Below are positions 24,923 through 37,600 of a stretch of 64,000 nucleotides of DNA, piece by piece. The stretch spans positions 2,232,001 through 2,296,000 of the forward strand of contig JAETXT010000006.1 of the NCBI GenBank assembly GCA_019188255.1, written 5' to 3'. Position 1 is the stretch's first letter. Each line of letters begins with the position of its first letter. A program made the translations under genes and the position numbers. This stretch comes from Verticillium longisporum. Its lineage: Eukaryota > Ascomycota > Sordariomycetes > Glomerellales > Plectosphaerellaceae. The notes under the pieces are model-generated. The model searched no databases, was not told the DNA's origin, and saw only the letters and a list, made by a program, of their open reading frames with translations.

Positions 24923-25384
24923 CGTGCATTGGATGTCTGGATAGTTGAGAAGATACAAACCAAAGAATGGATTCACAACACCCCGACCTTGATGACATGC
25001 CCAAGGGTTCAAAGTAGTCTTTGGTACCTGTGCTTTGCATCTGTGCACATCCATCTCACTTCTTCCCCTCACCGCATCACTTGAGACAACCAGCGAAAAA
25101 TGCATCTCCACCAAGTGGCCTCTCGGACCTCTCTTTTTACAGACGTATCGCACAGGGTATCTAACCCGTCCGCCATGCCCACCGACCGACCGACCCTCTC
25201 TGGCCGGATGACATACATTGGAAAGAAGTAAGAAAAAGAAAAAAACACATGAATATGTAACGTCATGATAATATAACGAGTAAACGCCGTCTCAGCGATG
25301 AATTTGGTATTAGCCTCCACCTCGCGCGACCCCGGCGCCCTGCCACCCCCCTGTCTTCTGCTGCTTCTGCTGCGAGGGGACCCC
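24923..25384. other. Convergent intergenic region
   Basis: 3' flanks of the cytochrome b5-like gene and the cupredoxin gene. Nothing else recognised. Confidence 0.5.
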
Positions 25385-26188
25385 TTACAGCAGCATGAAC
25401 GCGGCACCGGCGACGAGCAGGAGCGAGCTGGGAACGGCGAGCGAGGCGCCGGCGGCGGGGACGTTGTTGCCGCCGCCCTCGGCACCGCCGGCGCCGGGGT
25501 TCTGGTTGTTGTTGTCGCCGGGCTGGCCGTTGCCGTTGCCGGCGCCGGGGGTGGTAGGCTGGTTTCCGCCGGGCTGGCCAGCGTTGCCTCCACCGAGGGC
25601 GGCGGCGGCGGCCTTGTAGTTTGCCAGGGTCTTGGTGTTGTTGCTAGCGGGGCTGGAGAGGGTTGGGTTAGTCAAAGTTCACGAGAGGGGGGCAAGGTGC
25701 CACGCCGGGGGCGGCTCACTTTTCGTTGATGACCATGGACATGCCGCGCTGGCAGTGGGGGCCCTGCTGGCAGTAGAGCCAGATGGGCTTGGTGTCGTTG
25801 ACCATGATGCTGGAGACGGGGCGCTGGCCCATGTTGGCCGAGGCGGCGACGGGGACGTAGCCAGAAAAGATGCCCTCCTTGGGGGCGAGTTGGGGTCGGT
25901 CTGGACGATGCCCATGGGCTGGCAGGGGTTGTCAAAGGTGGACTGGGTGACGGTGTGGTTGCCGCCCATGAACTGGAACTGGACCATGCTACCGGGAGGA
26001 GCAGTGATCTTCTCGGGAGAGAAGGTCAGGGAGCCGTTGTTGGAAGCAACCTGGACGGCCTGAACACCAATGGCTGGTCGTCGTGTTAGTGGTGCTGCTA
26101 TACGATGTTTGGTCCGTGTGCAACATGACATACCCTGAGCCTGCGCAGCGCACGCAACGGCGGCGAGGATGACTGATGAGAACTGCAT
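25385..26188 (-). CDS. GPI-anchored-type cupredoxin (extracellular blue-copper-like protein)
   Basis: Exons 26134..26188, 25720..26073 and 25385..25652 give about 225 residues. A signal peptide (MQFSSVILAAVACAAQAQ) precedes a single cupredoxin domain with the type 1 copper ligand pattern: His in GGNHTVTQS, then Cys, His and Met in LYCQQGPHCQRGMSMV. A Gly/Asn/Pro-rich linker follows, and the protein ends with a hydrophobic tail (SSLLLVAGAAFMLL) after small residues, typical of GPI attachment. Expected at the cell surface; the fungal family is linked to copper binding and wall functions, but its substrate is unknown. The frame slips at 25881-25885, where the coding strand has C5; a sixth C joins DPNSPP to KEGIFSGYVPV. 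Atx1 lies 19 kb away, so there is no direct linkage. Confidence 0.9.
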
Positions 26189-27130
26189 CTTGAAATGTGT
26201 TTTTTTAATGTCGTTTTGACGTGTGAGGATTTGACGTGAGGACGATAGAATGCGTCGTGAAAAAGATCGGACCGGTCTTCCAGAGAACCACTGCAGTACA
26301 GAGAATAAAGCGGCTGGCGCTGTGGTTGCGAAGGACTAGCTTCGGCGGCGAAGTGGAATTAAAGGTGGTGGTTGAACGGGTGTTGAGGAAGTGAAGGAAG
26401 ACACTGATGGAGAAGAATAAAAAGAAAGAGAAGACGTGAAAAGGAAACAGAACTCGTCAAGGTCACTGGGTTGCAAGCAGAAGAGAACGAAACGGCTGTG
26501 ATGTGAGAGCAGCAGAAGGCATGATTATAAGCAAAGGTTAGGATCGTCCCAGGAAGGGGAGGCCAGACACGAACCCCTGCACATCTGCCACGGGCGATGC
26601 GTCTGAGGTTCTGGGCGTAGGCTGTGGACAAGGCCGGGGTGGGTGGATGGGGGACAGGGGACCGAGGCGGGTGCATCGCCGTTGTGACAGACGAGGCTCA
26701 AGCTGGGCCGAGCTGGGCTGGGCTGGTGTTGCAGGGTGCCGGCCGCAGGGACGTGCTATGTAGTGAAGGGCAGGCCAGAAAAGCGGGAGTCGAGATGAAA
26801 CGCGTTTGGACCAGGACTGATTCGATGTCTCGAGGCTGGGCTGGCGCTTTTCTCCAGCTTTTTCAGCATCAGCCAGAATCGACAACACCAAGGTAGTTGG
26901 GATCCATGGGTCTTGCAAGCTTGACTCGCCGGCCAAAGCAGACTATCAGGCGGTTAACATCTTGGAGGCATCGTCAAGTGAGGAGAAGGCGATGAAGCCA
27001 CGATGAGCCAGGGAAAGGCACCTCGGGTCGATACTCGAAAGTCGGGCCTCGAATCATGGTGTGCAGGCTGCTTGCAGCTGCCTCTCAAAGGGTACTCCCG
27101 TACGCACATGCAATGCTGGGTCCGAGGACG

Positions 27131-27153
27131 ATGGTCATGGTCATGGTCATGGT
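27131..27153. repeat. (ATGGTC)n hexamer array
   Basis: Three ATGGTC units and a partial fourth, in non-coding DNA. Confidence 0.9.
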
Positions 27154-27402
27154 GAGCAAGGTTGGGACAGAGGAGCGGCAAGTCAAAGACCGGACGATGT
27201 CGAAGCCGAAATAAGGTTGTGGGGGGCCATACTGCACGTTGAGCCACTAACAGCGCTGGAAGAACGCCCCTGGCCGCAGTGCTCGCTGCTGCTGTAGCAG
27301 TCTCCATCAGCGGTCGCTACAGGGCTCCTTGCCGCTGCGTGTTCACTGCAACACCCGAGAGCTGAGTGGGGCGGCCAAGAGAGCAGGGGCCAAGGCTCGC
27401 GT

Positions 27403-27458
27403 GGTACATGGTGCATGGTACATGGTACATGGTGCATGGTACATGGTACATGGTACGT
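27403..27458. repeat. Heptamer array with 21-base higher-order period
   Basis: Eight seven-base units follow the order GGTACAT, GGTGCAT, GGTACAT, repeated as a 21-base superunit; the last unit is altered to GGTACGT. The array contains many GGTACC-like half-palindromes. Confidence 0.92.
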
Positions 27459-29232
27459 ACTCAGGGGCTGTACCGCTCGGATGTGCTTCACACGACGACC
27501 CTCTGACACGTACAAAACAGGCCCCGTCTCAGAAGCCCTCCTCCAAACCCGACTGAACGTCACCCTACCCCATCGTCTCTGCAACTCTGCAACCTCTTGT
27601 CCTGAGCAACTGCTGACCGTGCTTTGCCCAAGCCACGAGGCTGCTTCGCCCTTACCCGGATTGGTCCAATTGCTCTCTGTTTGGCCCAAGACGTCACACA
27701 CGGCTGGACTTAGACGGGGGTAGGGATCAGTGGCCTGAGTTCAGACCGCCGCGACTCCATTGTCGTGATCCTCGATACACGCCGCCGTTCTGTCTCTGAG
27801 ATCACCCATCCAGCCCCGCCCTCTCGCCCCCCCGGCATCAAACCCTCAGGGCCCCGCCAAGTCGGCTGTTAAGTGGTATCCCAGCGATACCACCGTCGGA
27901 CCATTGCGAATACCGATACTGATCCAATTTCCGCCAGCAGGGCCGTGGCTCGCTTACACGATCCTCATCCTCGAGAAACGAAACATCCCATGGCGATATC
28001 GTGTCCATCGGGAAACGACGAAAAAAGCGCAGTCGCACGCACATGCTCAACCCCAGAGTCTCTACCACTTAAACTCTGCCCCAGTCTCGTCTTCGTCTCG
28101 TCTGTTTTCTTCCATGGTCGCCTCATCGCCTGGCCACCTGACATTGTCATCAACGCAAACAGCTGCCAGGGCAACTTCAGTCGATTCCTGACGCCGCGTA
28201 ACACCTTTGGTTTCCTCACCAGTATCTCCCAGGACTTCGGACGCTCCAGTTCGGCCACCCCATGAGGTCGTCCATCGCGAGGAACAGCGGGTAACGTATG
28301 TGTCTCGTCTCCCAAGGCCAGCATGACCTGGGCTGTCTGCGTTCCCAAACGCAGGGAAGGTCATTACGTCCCAAGAGTGACACGTTCTGGCCCCCAGCGT
28401 GAGATGAAGCTGCCGCACATTGTCCCTCGCATCGTTGCTTGCATCAACACAGCTTACGCCAGTGCATTTCTGTCAGCCCCGTTCACGCCGTCGATTCTGG
28501 GCCCTCACCCCGTGCCGAGTCAAGCCCGTCTCGTCGCAGCTGTTGACATCAGCTGGCGTGCGCAGTGAAAAAGAACAAAACTCGAGGCCAAACTTGAGCT
28601 CCCACATGTCAAGTTTGATGTCTTTTTCCATGCCATGCTAGCTATCCGCATCTCCTTTCTGCTGCTCTGTGATAAGGCTGTGCAATTGACCCTGAACTCT
28701 GTGGAGCAGCCCTCCAGCTGCCCCCATGGGCCGTCCATACACTGGCAAAACAAGCCATGCACGTAACAAACGACTAATCTGCTCCGCCTAAGAGGTGACG
28801 CTGCCCTGTCCATAGTACCACGGTACTATACACACCAATCTCGGGAACCGTTGGCACTGCAAAGCCGGTCTACCCACCCCCAGGCTGGATCTCCCCTGCA
28901 TGTCTTGCCAATCCCCCCCTGGCCTGGAAGCCTCCAACAGGCGCATGAGCCCTCCGTACCTTGGCTGCCCGGTTCTCTCCAAGCCGACAGATCCCCCCCT
29001 GCCGTACAATCCGTCCAGTTCCGTGGCCCGTTGAGACTCTCATCGTCATGCCATCTGGGCGGCCGCGTTCATTGATGGTCCAAGGACTACGCGTTGCGCT
29101 CGGCACGACAACCGTGGATCATCCCCTTCCTGCCGACAACCGTGAGGTATCACCTGCGCGAGTTCATCCCCAGTGAGCCTGCCATGATCTGAGTTTCAAG
29201 CCATGTCAACCCCCGTCTGAACGCGTAAGACC

Positions 29233-29772
29233 TCAGAAATCCATGAGCAGCTGCGCCGAGATCTTCTCTAGATCATCAACCTGTAAAATGGGAGTCAGCA
29301 AGGTAACGCACGAATATCAACCCGCCAAACATGTACTCGATCCCCCTAGCATCCACGAAAAGAAAAGTCTCACCTCGAGAAACCCCCCCTCGCGCTCATG
29401 CACACACCGCGCAATAGCCTCCCGGACAAAGACATCAATGTACCGCGCCGCAGCCAGGCTCGCCCCCTCCGTCATGCGCGTCTCTTCCCGCGCGAACATT
29501 TCCTTGAGGAGATTCGCCACGAGGCCGGACGGGATCGTCTTCTCCGGCTCCTCCTCCTCCTCCTCCTCCGCGTCTGCTCGGCCGCGGCTCGGTTCCTCGT
29601 CGCTGTCAATGACCTCGGCCGCGCGCCGGCCGGCCGTCTCGTCGTTGGACGAGGCAAACGGGTCGTCGAGGTCCGCGGCAGAGGTCGAGGCGCGCTGCTT
29701 CTTCGGGGCCGTGGCGCCGCCGGCTTTGGAGGAGCGGCCTCGTTTGGCGCCCGTGGTTTGCTTCGGGGGCAT
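29233..29772 (-). CDS. mhf2: CENP-X / Mhf2 histone-fold protein
   Basis: Exon 1 is 29374..29772 and exon 2 is 29233..29280, giving 148 residues. The C-terminal half is a CENP-X histone fold: VANLLKEMFAREETRMTEGA, AARYIDVFVREAIARCVHE and, after the intron, VDDLEKISAQLLMDF at the extreme C-terminus, where the family normally ends. The N-terminal half is a basic and acidic low-complexity extension (KRGRSSK, then a run of seven Glu), longer than in animals but common in fungi. CENP-X pairs with CENP-S in the MHF complex, which helps FANCM/Mph1-type helicases at stalled forks and is also part of the inner kinetochore. The GT-AG intron is phase 0. Confidence 0.93.
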
Positions 29773-30557
29773 GGTGATGAGCCGCGGTGGTGAGTAGCAG
29801 GGACCGTGATTTCTTTTGCCTTGTGAGATAGGGTGATGCGCGAAACGAATGGAACGAGACGGGGCACTGCAGAGACGATGGTGACGCCCTCTTGTCGATA
29901 CAACAAGTTGTTGCGTGAGTGGACAAACTCGACAGGTCTTGAACACCTTGGAATGGCAGTTTAAAGCTGCTGCAAGTTGTGATCCTAGCCTAGGTACCTA
30001 GGTACTGTGAGTCGGCCGCTGGACGCAGTATTGGCAGCCAGACGGTCAACCTATCTTGAAGGACGCAACAACATGCACGTTGTAGCAGCGCGCTCACTGA
30101 ACGCGCTGTACATGCAGATGATGTGGGTCCATTTATCTAGGATCATTGTATCCAATCAGAACCAACTCGAGAGGACACGAAGTCACGCGATCACTTGGGA
30201 ACAAGAGACTTCGCCATGCAGACAAGAAGCACATTTCGAGTTCACAGGCAAGGAAACAAAAGTATGGAGTACAATCAGGAAATTCCCTTTGGAGACGTAT
30301 AATTACAGCGAGCAAGGCGCACTCAAAGCGAGTTCAGGGAAAGAAAACGCCTTGCCAGATGCCAGTCTAACCGCAAAGACCCAGGCGACCACCGTATTTT
30401 GATGGCTGGGTATCTTTGCTGCAGCTTCCCTCGCACCCCGCGAGTCACTCATCCTTGTCTATTCCAGGCCACCCTTGGCCACACCCCTCACCATCCATCA
30501 GGCAGTCGTCATTATACCACCGCCCGACTCGTTCTTGTTCTTGTGGAGCGAAATCGC
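29773..30557. other. Intergenic region
   Basis: Contains the mhf2 promoter, a short TAGGTACC cluster at 29983-30006, and the 3' flank of the ADP/ATP carrier gene. No gene recognised. Confidence 0.5.
29983..30006. repeat. Short TAGGTACC cluster
   Basis: TCCTAGCCTAGGTACCTAGG is a small palindromic copy of the same motif seen at 16.7, 23.4, 42.2 and 55.3 kb. Confidence 0.8.
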
Positions 30558-31864
30558 TTATTTGAAGGCCTTGCCGAAGAGGAGGACCTGGAGCTGGTCG
30601 TAGATGGACAGGACACCAGCACCGGCAACACCACGGAGGATGTTGGCACCGGCACCCTTGAAGAGAGACTTGACACCCTCCTTGGCGATGATCTGGCGAC
30701 CAGCGTCGAAGGCACCGGAGTAGTGGACGGCCTCACCAGAGGTCATCATCATGCGACGACGAATGGTGTCAAGGGGGTAAGAAGCGATACCGGCACCGGT
30801 GGTGACGGCCCAACCAAGAGCGAAGGAGGCGAGGAAGTTGCCCTCAAGGCTACCGGTGAGGACGACGGGCTTGATGGAGTCGTACATGCCGAAGTAGAGA
30901 CCACGGTAGACAACGATACCAGCAACGGAGGGCATGAAACCACGGTAGAGACCGGCAATACCGTCAGAGGCGAGGGTCTTGCGGTAGACATCGACAAGAC
31001 CGTTGAACTGGCGCTCACCACCCTTCTTGGCGTTCTTGGCGTCGTTGGCCAGACGGGTACGGGCGTAGTCGAGGGAGTAGACGAAGAGGAGGGAAGTGGC
31101 ACCGGCAGCCTGGGACATGTCAGTACGATGATTGAGCAACGAGTGTCGGAGCAGAACTTACACCACCGGAGGCAAGGTTACCAGCCATCCACAGGGCGTA
31201 GCCGTCACGCTCCTTCTTGTAGCCGAACATGGCCTTGAACTTATCACGGAAAGCGAAGTTCAGGGCCTGGGTAGGGAAGTAACGGATGACGTTGGCAGTG
31301 TTGCCACGCCACAGGGACATGACACCCTCATCCGCGGCGGTACGCTTGAAGCACTCGGCAATGCCGTCGTACTTGCGGTCAAGACGACCCTGCTTCAGCA
31401 TCTCATCCTGGTTCTGGATGAGGAGCTTGACACGCTCAATGGGGGCGGCAGCGGTCTTGGAGACAGCGGCGGAGACACCACCCATGAGGAAATCCGCCAC
31501 GAAGGGCTGTGAGACGAAACGTTAGCATGTTGTACACGATAGTGATGAGCGTGTTGGTAGTGGTGATGGAAGAGATGATGCTTCGCGTCGACCTCCAATG
31601 CTTCGGTGGCTTCGGGTCTGGACGAAAGGCGCGCGCAAGGAGAAATGCCTCTTTTCGCGCAGACCCTTCTTGCCAGCGTCGATCTTCAGCCAATCGCCCA
31701 CAAAGGGCCAATTGGATGAGCAGCTTATCCGACGAAGCATTGGTGATGATGGACAATCGGGCTCGAGAGTTGTCGTCGCGAGGGATTTTGGCGAGCCGTG
31801 GAAAAAAAGAAGGACGGGATTCACATACCGGCATGCCCAGAACGGTCTGCTTCTCGACGGACAT
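30558..31864 (-). CDS. aac: Mitochondrial ADP/ATP carrier
   Basis: Exons 31829..31864, 31162..31506 and 30558..31109 give 310 residues without any frame problem. It exchanges matrix ATP for cytosolic ADP across the inner mitochondrial membrane. Three mitochondrial-carrier repeats are present, each with the Px[D/E]xx[K/R] type signature ([21 protein letters not shown] and [15 protein letters not shown]). RRRMMM is diagnostic for ADP/ATP carriers. The short N-terminus ([18 protein letters not shown]) matches fungal AAC proteins. All three exons are joined in phase 0. Expected to be highly expressed. Confidence 0.97.
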
Positions 31865-34800
31865 TGTGACTGCTTCAACGGAATAACCTGACGAAGAAAG
31901 GATTGAGGGGAGAGTGGTTTCGATGAACCGGAGGTGGATGAAGACAGGTAATAGAGGCAGTCGTCGACTGGATGGGAGGTAGGAAATGGAAGGAAGATTT
32001 TTCTGGCAGCGAACGCCTTTTGAGCGATTCCTCCCGGGCCAGCACGCACTGGCCCGGGGCGCAAGTGGATACCTTGGCCTGTCGCTCTTGCCTTCCCCTT
32101 TGCAAGCCCAGCAGCCGCCCGGGCCAATTCACCCCCCAACCCCCATTTCTTACTCGCCCCGACACCCCCGTTGGCCTGACGCCGGTGCGCTAGTTGGCTG
32201 AGTGGACCCGGTTCAGCCCGACCGAGATTGGATCGGGTGTGGGGGGCTGTGTGAATTGGCTCCTTTGGTGGAGAGCAATTTTTTGGCGACTCGACTTCAC
32301 GATCGAGGCATTTGAACTTTGGGATCTGCTATCAAACCTGGAAGACGGCATCACGAGGGCTCACAAGGCAGCCCAATGCAGTATGTCTCTAGGCAATTGG
32401 AATCGTTGCGCCATGTCGCTGCCTGGGGCGCACACTATCACGGGCTCACCACCCAACCGTCACCATCGTGAGCATATACATGGATGACTTTCAACGCTCT
32501 CCTTCACCAAGGGATGTCACGGCTCCTCGGTGATTGGCTGGGCGGGGGTGGTCCATCTGGATCATTGACCCGACCAACCCGGTATCCCTGACTTCACAAG
32601 TCGACGACATCTCGAATGTCGACCCTACAGAGGGTTTATGTTGGGTTGCACTGCGTAGTCCCGCATGACAATGAATAGTCTTTGGAACCGCAGAAGTATT
32701 ATTATCCGATGGCAACTTTATCAACTTGTTGCCGGTTTTCAAGCGGCGGGTGATTTGTGTCGGTGTCTACCATTCAGAAGACCATCAGCAACCCTGCCAA
32801 TACTGATGAAAGGAACTTGCGCTCGAACACATGTCCTGCTACTCAACACTCTCCCGAAACGAGATGCCAGATCCACCATGCCTGGCTTGCCTAAAGGCAA
32901 GGTGTGCGCCGTCCCGCATTGTCGTGCACATATCGACAGGCGTCGCTCAACTCCTTCTCAGAATGCCATTGATATCGGTCAGGACAACTGGTAAAGCTTG
33001 AGCAGCCTGGAAAGAACGATCCGTCAAGGATCAAACTACATTTCTGATACAACATCTCAATTAGGGAGTTGGAAAACAGTAAGGGAGCGAGGGAACTTAT
33101 GCTTTAGGCAGGAGAGCTACCCAGAGTTATCAGAGCCGCAACCGCGTATCATTGTCTTGATGTCGACACTCAGCAACGCTCTTGGCAGGTGCCCTTGATC
33201 GGCTAACTCTCCACGTTGCACCAGAGTCCAACCTCGATTGCCTCAAACTCAACTTCCATGCTATCCTTGTATTTTCCGCCAGTGCCATGCGGTCCAGACC
33301 TGTGCCCATTGGCACCATACCCTGTCAACATTGACATCCGCTCCCCTGACCCGCACCCCGATTCAAACAGCCGAGCTAAAACAGCACACCAATCCAGGGG
33401 TTGGCTACCGGCCAGGCGAAAAGCCAGAGCTCCCCCTAGCCAGCAGCCGGTTTCTCGGCCGCGAGACGCAAAGCCAGCGAAAAGCCACCGCGCAATCTGG
33501 CAGCTCCCCATGCTGACCTTCCCCGACCAGAAATTTTTTAGTGGCCCTCCTCGGGCGAAAGGTCTGCCAGCCAGCGAGACGGGAGGCGCGAGATCGCCAG
33601 ACCACCGAGAGGTCTGGGCTTCGCCCCCCCGAGACCGTATCCAGCATGATCAGCTCCCGACCCTTGGAGGCGTGCTTTTTTTGCTCTCCCAGGCGGAGAT
33701 GCAGATGGAGACAGAATTTCGCTCCGCAGGATTTGATGGCAGGTGTCCACTTGAACAGGTATCAACGGCTTGCATGTGCTCAGGCTTGGCGCCTTGGATG
33801 ATCCGGCTCTATCGCGTGCCTTTTTGCTTTGCTTGGATTTTGCGCTGATGGGACAACGCTCGGCAAAATGAAGCCTGTGTTTTTTTTCCCGACCGCGAGC
33901 TGCCTGGTTGACCATGTCGTGCCAATTGATCCAATTTGCCAGCCTCACTGACCTCTGTCGCACAGCCACAACTTGGGCTCATTAGGTCATTGTCTGAGAG
34001 ACGTGATGCAGCCCGACGCCAGAGTTGACAACCTCCGACGTATCAAAGGAAAGTCCAAGGCTATTTCAGAATCATTGAAAGTGCCATCACAAGTGTGTAT
34101 TGGTGTTTACCAGCTAAAGAATGTTGACCAAAAAAACAGCAGTCAAATAACATGCTAAACCAAAATACTTAAAGGTGCTCTCATTTATAATCAGTTGCAG
34201 GCTCAAGTTTGGGTTTCAGGATATCGACCAGCCCTGGCATACATGGTTTATTCGCACAAGACTAGCAAACGCAATCGGGTTGTCTGCCAAAGTGGTGAGG
34301 TCGTTATGGCTGCACTGAACAGCCTTGGAGATGCTTCATGTACTGATAGCCAGCGCATTTGTACAGCTGAATGACGTACTCCTTTCTTTCACGACTGCCG
34401 ACGATAATAAAGGAAGCAAAGTGGCTCCCTACAATGCACGTCCTTGTAGATCACACATCAAGGGTGTAACTTTCTAGCATCCTTACTCTCGCCATATCTG
34501 AGCTTTAACACGTACAAGTACTTAGAGTCAGATTTGAAGAACTTGTAGTGTCACTGGTCACGACGGTGCCAACTAATACCTAAATGAATCAGTTCGGAGA
34601 CCATCGTCCATGCAGCACAGTGAACTCTGAATTTGTTTCATCGAGTCATATTGAGCCATCCACCATTCCGTGGATGACAACTGAGGGGTCAACCGGTGTG
34701 CGTCATCAGTGGTCTACAAGCATATAGACGTGTTGCTGAAGTATGATGAGAGTCATCTCCCGCTCTTCCGTGTCTATACAGGCATCACTTCAATGCACAG

Positions 34801-34960
34801 AGTTCTTGGGTCATTGGGTCAACCGATTCCGATTCCTTGCTACACCGAGCATACCGGCCTTAGTCCGGCCGGGCCGTGATATCTACCCATGGAAACCCGG
34901 GCCAAGCCCTCCCTAACGACGCAAAACCAAAGTCATGTCCATCGCAGTAAGGTGAATCGT
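31865..34960. other. Gene-poor region of 3.1 kb
   Basis: The right part of this stretch (roughly 34100-34800) is visibly richer in A/T than the flanking genes. Frames are short and overlapping with no family features, and I find no transposase, reverse transcriptase or terminal repeats. The first few hundred bases should be the carrier promoter. It may contain old, decayed insertions, but I cannot show this. Confidence 0.45.
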
Positions 34961-35458
34961 TTAATCGGTACCGCCAACAGCACGGGCTGAGCTTGTTAGC
35001 CGCTATTCCTCGGGTGACTGCGTGGCGAGCAAACATACTGTAGATCTGCATCTTGCTGTGCTGCACCACCGGGCGGATGAGGCCCTTCTCCTCGAGGTCC
35101 TTGATGCACCTCCTCGCGAGCGAGCCGTTGATCTTCATGCGGTCGACGAGGGTGGCGACGGTGACGAGGCGGAAGGACTGGACATCCTTGTAGAGCTTCT
35201 CAGAAGTCTGCTTGTCGAGGATGACGGCGTGCTGGGCCTTGTCCTTGACCTTGCCCTTGGACCTGGAGGCAGTGTGTTAGAGGAGGAGGATTTCTCGTGG
35301 GAATTTCGTCTGGCGCTTCATCAAGTCGGCGTCGCAGATGCGGCGGTTACGTACCACTGCAAACATGTTAGCGACAATGGCACAAGTAAATGACAATGTG
35401 GTAGTCAGGCGCAACAAACCTTCTTCTTCTGCTTCTTAGCTCCAGCTGCGGGCGCCAT
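34961..35458 (-). CDS. rps25: Small ribosomal subunit protein eS25
   Basis: Four exons: 35420..35458, 35355..35356, 35039..35262 and 34961..34986. Together they encode 96 residues of ribosomal protein S25: MAPAAGAKKQKKK, then WSKGKVKDKAQHAVILDKQT, RLVTVATLVDRMKINGSLAR, DLEEKGLIRPVVQHSKMQIY and TRAVGGTD. The invariant Trp codon is built from a two-base exon (TG) plus the first base of exon 3. Both flanking introns have strong signals: a GTTTGT donor, CTAAC branch and TTTGCAG acceptor for intron 1; GTACGT, CTAAC and CTCCAG for intron 2. A single long intron would put exon 3 out of frame. It is divergent from the uS7 gene and probably co-regulated with it. Confidence 0.95.
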
Positions 35459-35914
35459 GTTTGCTGATGTTGTCGTCGGTCGGTGGTTGATGGACGGAAC
35501 GCTGACGCTGGGGTGGAAGAAGTTCGTTTCGTTCAACGATGCCGTGGTTTGATTGATGCCCGTTGGGGGGGTTCCTGCCTTTCGCCTGGCACTCACAAAG
35601 CCCTGGATTCTGCCCCGCTTCTGGGCCTCTTAGGCCAATGGCAAGGGCGGTTCAGAGGGCTCGCGGCCCTAAAAGGTCGCAGTGAGGTGTGCGGCTCCAC
35701 CCTGCCAACCCGAATGATTGGACAGCACCAAGAATCTTTTTGCAGGCCCATCCAGCAAGCGAGAATTGGACATTTCTCGACTCGACCCTCCTCCACCGCA
35801 CGAACTCACCCTCACGACCAGCTCAGCCTCCAGCAACTTTTCTCCTCCGACGAGACAGACGACCAACCCGACAACCTGCAGTTTCACCCAGCTCCGAACT
35901 GCAAATTCGACACC
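35459..35914. promoter_or_regulatory. Shared promoter region of the eS25/uS7 ribosomal protein pair
   Basis: 456 bases separate the start codons of two divergent ribosomal protein genes. A CCAAT-type element (GGCCAATGGC) lies near 35632 and CT-rich leaders flank both starts. Shared control is inference from the arrangement. Confidence 0.6.
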
Positions 35915-36739
<825 letters not shown>

Positions 36740-37600
36740 ACGGGGAACACGGATCTGGCTGCCGTCGTGGGCCCTCGACGTTGTTGTGGAGGGACTGCGG
36801 CGGTCGCTTCTGGCGCGAGTTGCGAGGCCCTGGCTTTGCAACAGGGAGACGGGGAAAACACCAGGGGGCCGGGCGTGGCTGCGTAAACTACTACGGAGAG
36901 GCGTGGGATTTTACTGGCATCCATCCTTGCGGCGGCGGCATGGACTGGCTGTGCCCCGCATCCTTTGCATTTGTGCGTTCGGGGATATTGGGAACGCGGC
37001 TACGGCATCTTGTCTCTTACGGACGGCTCTAGGTGGACTCTCCCAATAAAAAGCCAGGCTCGTTGGAGCAATCATGACCATGACGGTGGATGCTGATGAT
37101 GGTGATGTGTATTTATGTTTAAAAATGCCAAGCAACAAAACCTTGAGACTCGGTTCGCCGTCAAGTCAATGATATCTAGGCCGGGGAAGCGGAGTGTCGT
37201 GTGTGCCGGCCGCCTCCCGCTTGGCAACAAGATCGGCACGGTCGCCACCCGGAGGCGGTCCACAACGTCATACCGCTGTTGGCTGTCGCGGTCATCAGGC
37301 ACCGAAAGCTTGTGGCAGAAGCATGTGGCGCGATGATTAGGTGGGAAATGCTTAATATTGGGAAACCTTTTGGAGGATCGCATTAGGGCCAATGTGGCAG
37401 GTCACTTGTTTGCTTCTATATATCTCATCTGTGCCTCGTCTGACCGCCATATGATCTCACTCTCCCCCATCGTCCCATCTTTAACACACTCATCGCACCC
37501 ACTGCTATAGGGACATTGGCCGGGAAATTTTGTCCTCGGAGTATAGTCAAAATTCACATTCATCTTGTTCACCTGACAGCAATCTCCCAACCATTGCACC
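36740..37600. other. Intergenic region
   Basis: 3' flank of uS7 and promoter of the GNAT gene, with a TATA-like tract (CTATATATCTC) around 37416. No gene recognised. Confidence 0.5.

Larger units (their letters stand above)
26189..29232. other. Gene-poor region of 3 kb
   Basis: The first few hundred bases are the cupredoxin promoter. The rest has many short frames on both strands with no family features, plus two short tandem arrays (27131 and 27403). I see no supportable gene; a non-coding transcript cannot be excluded. Confidence 0.45.
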
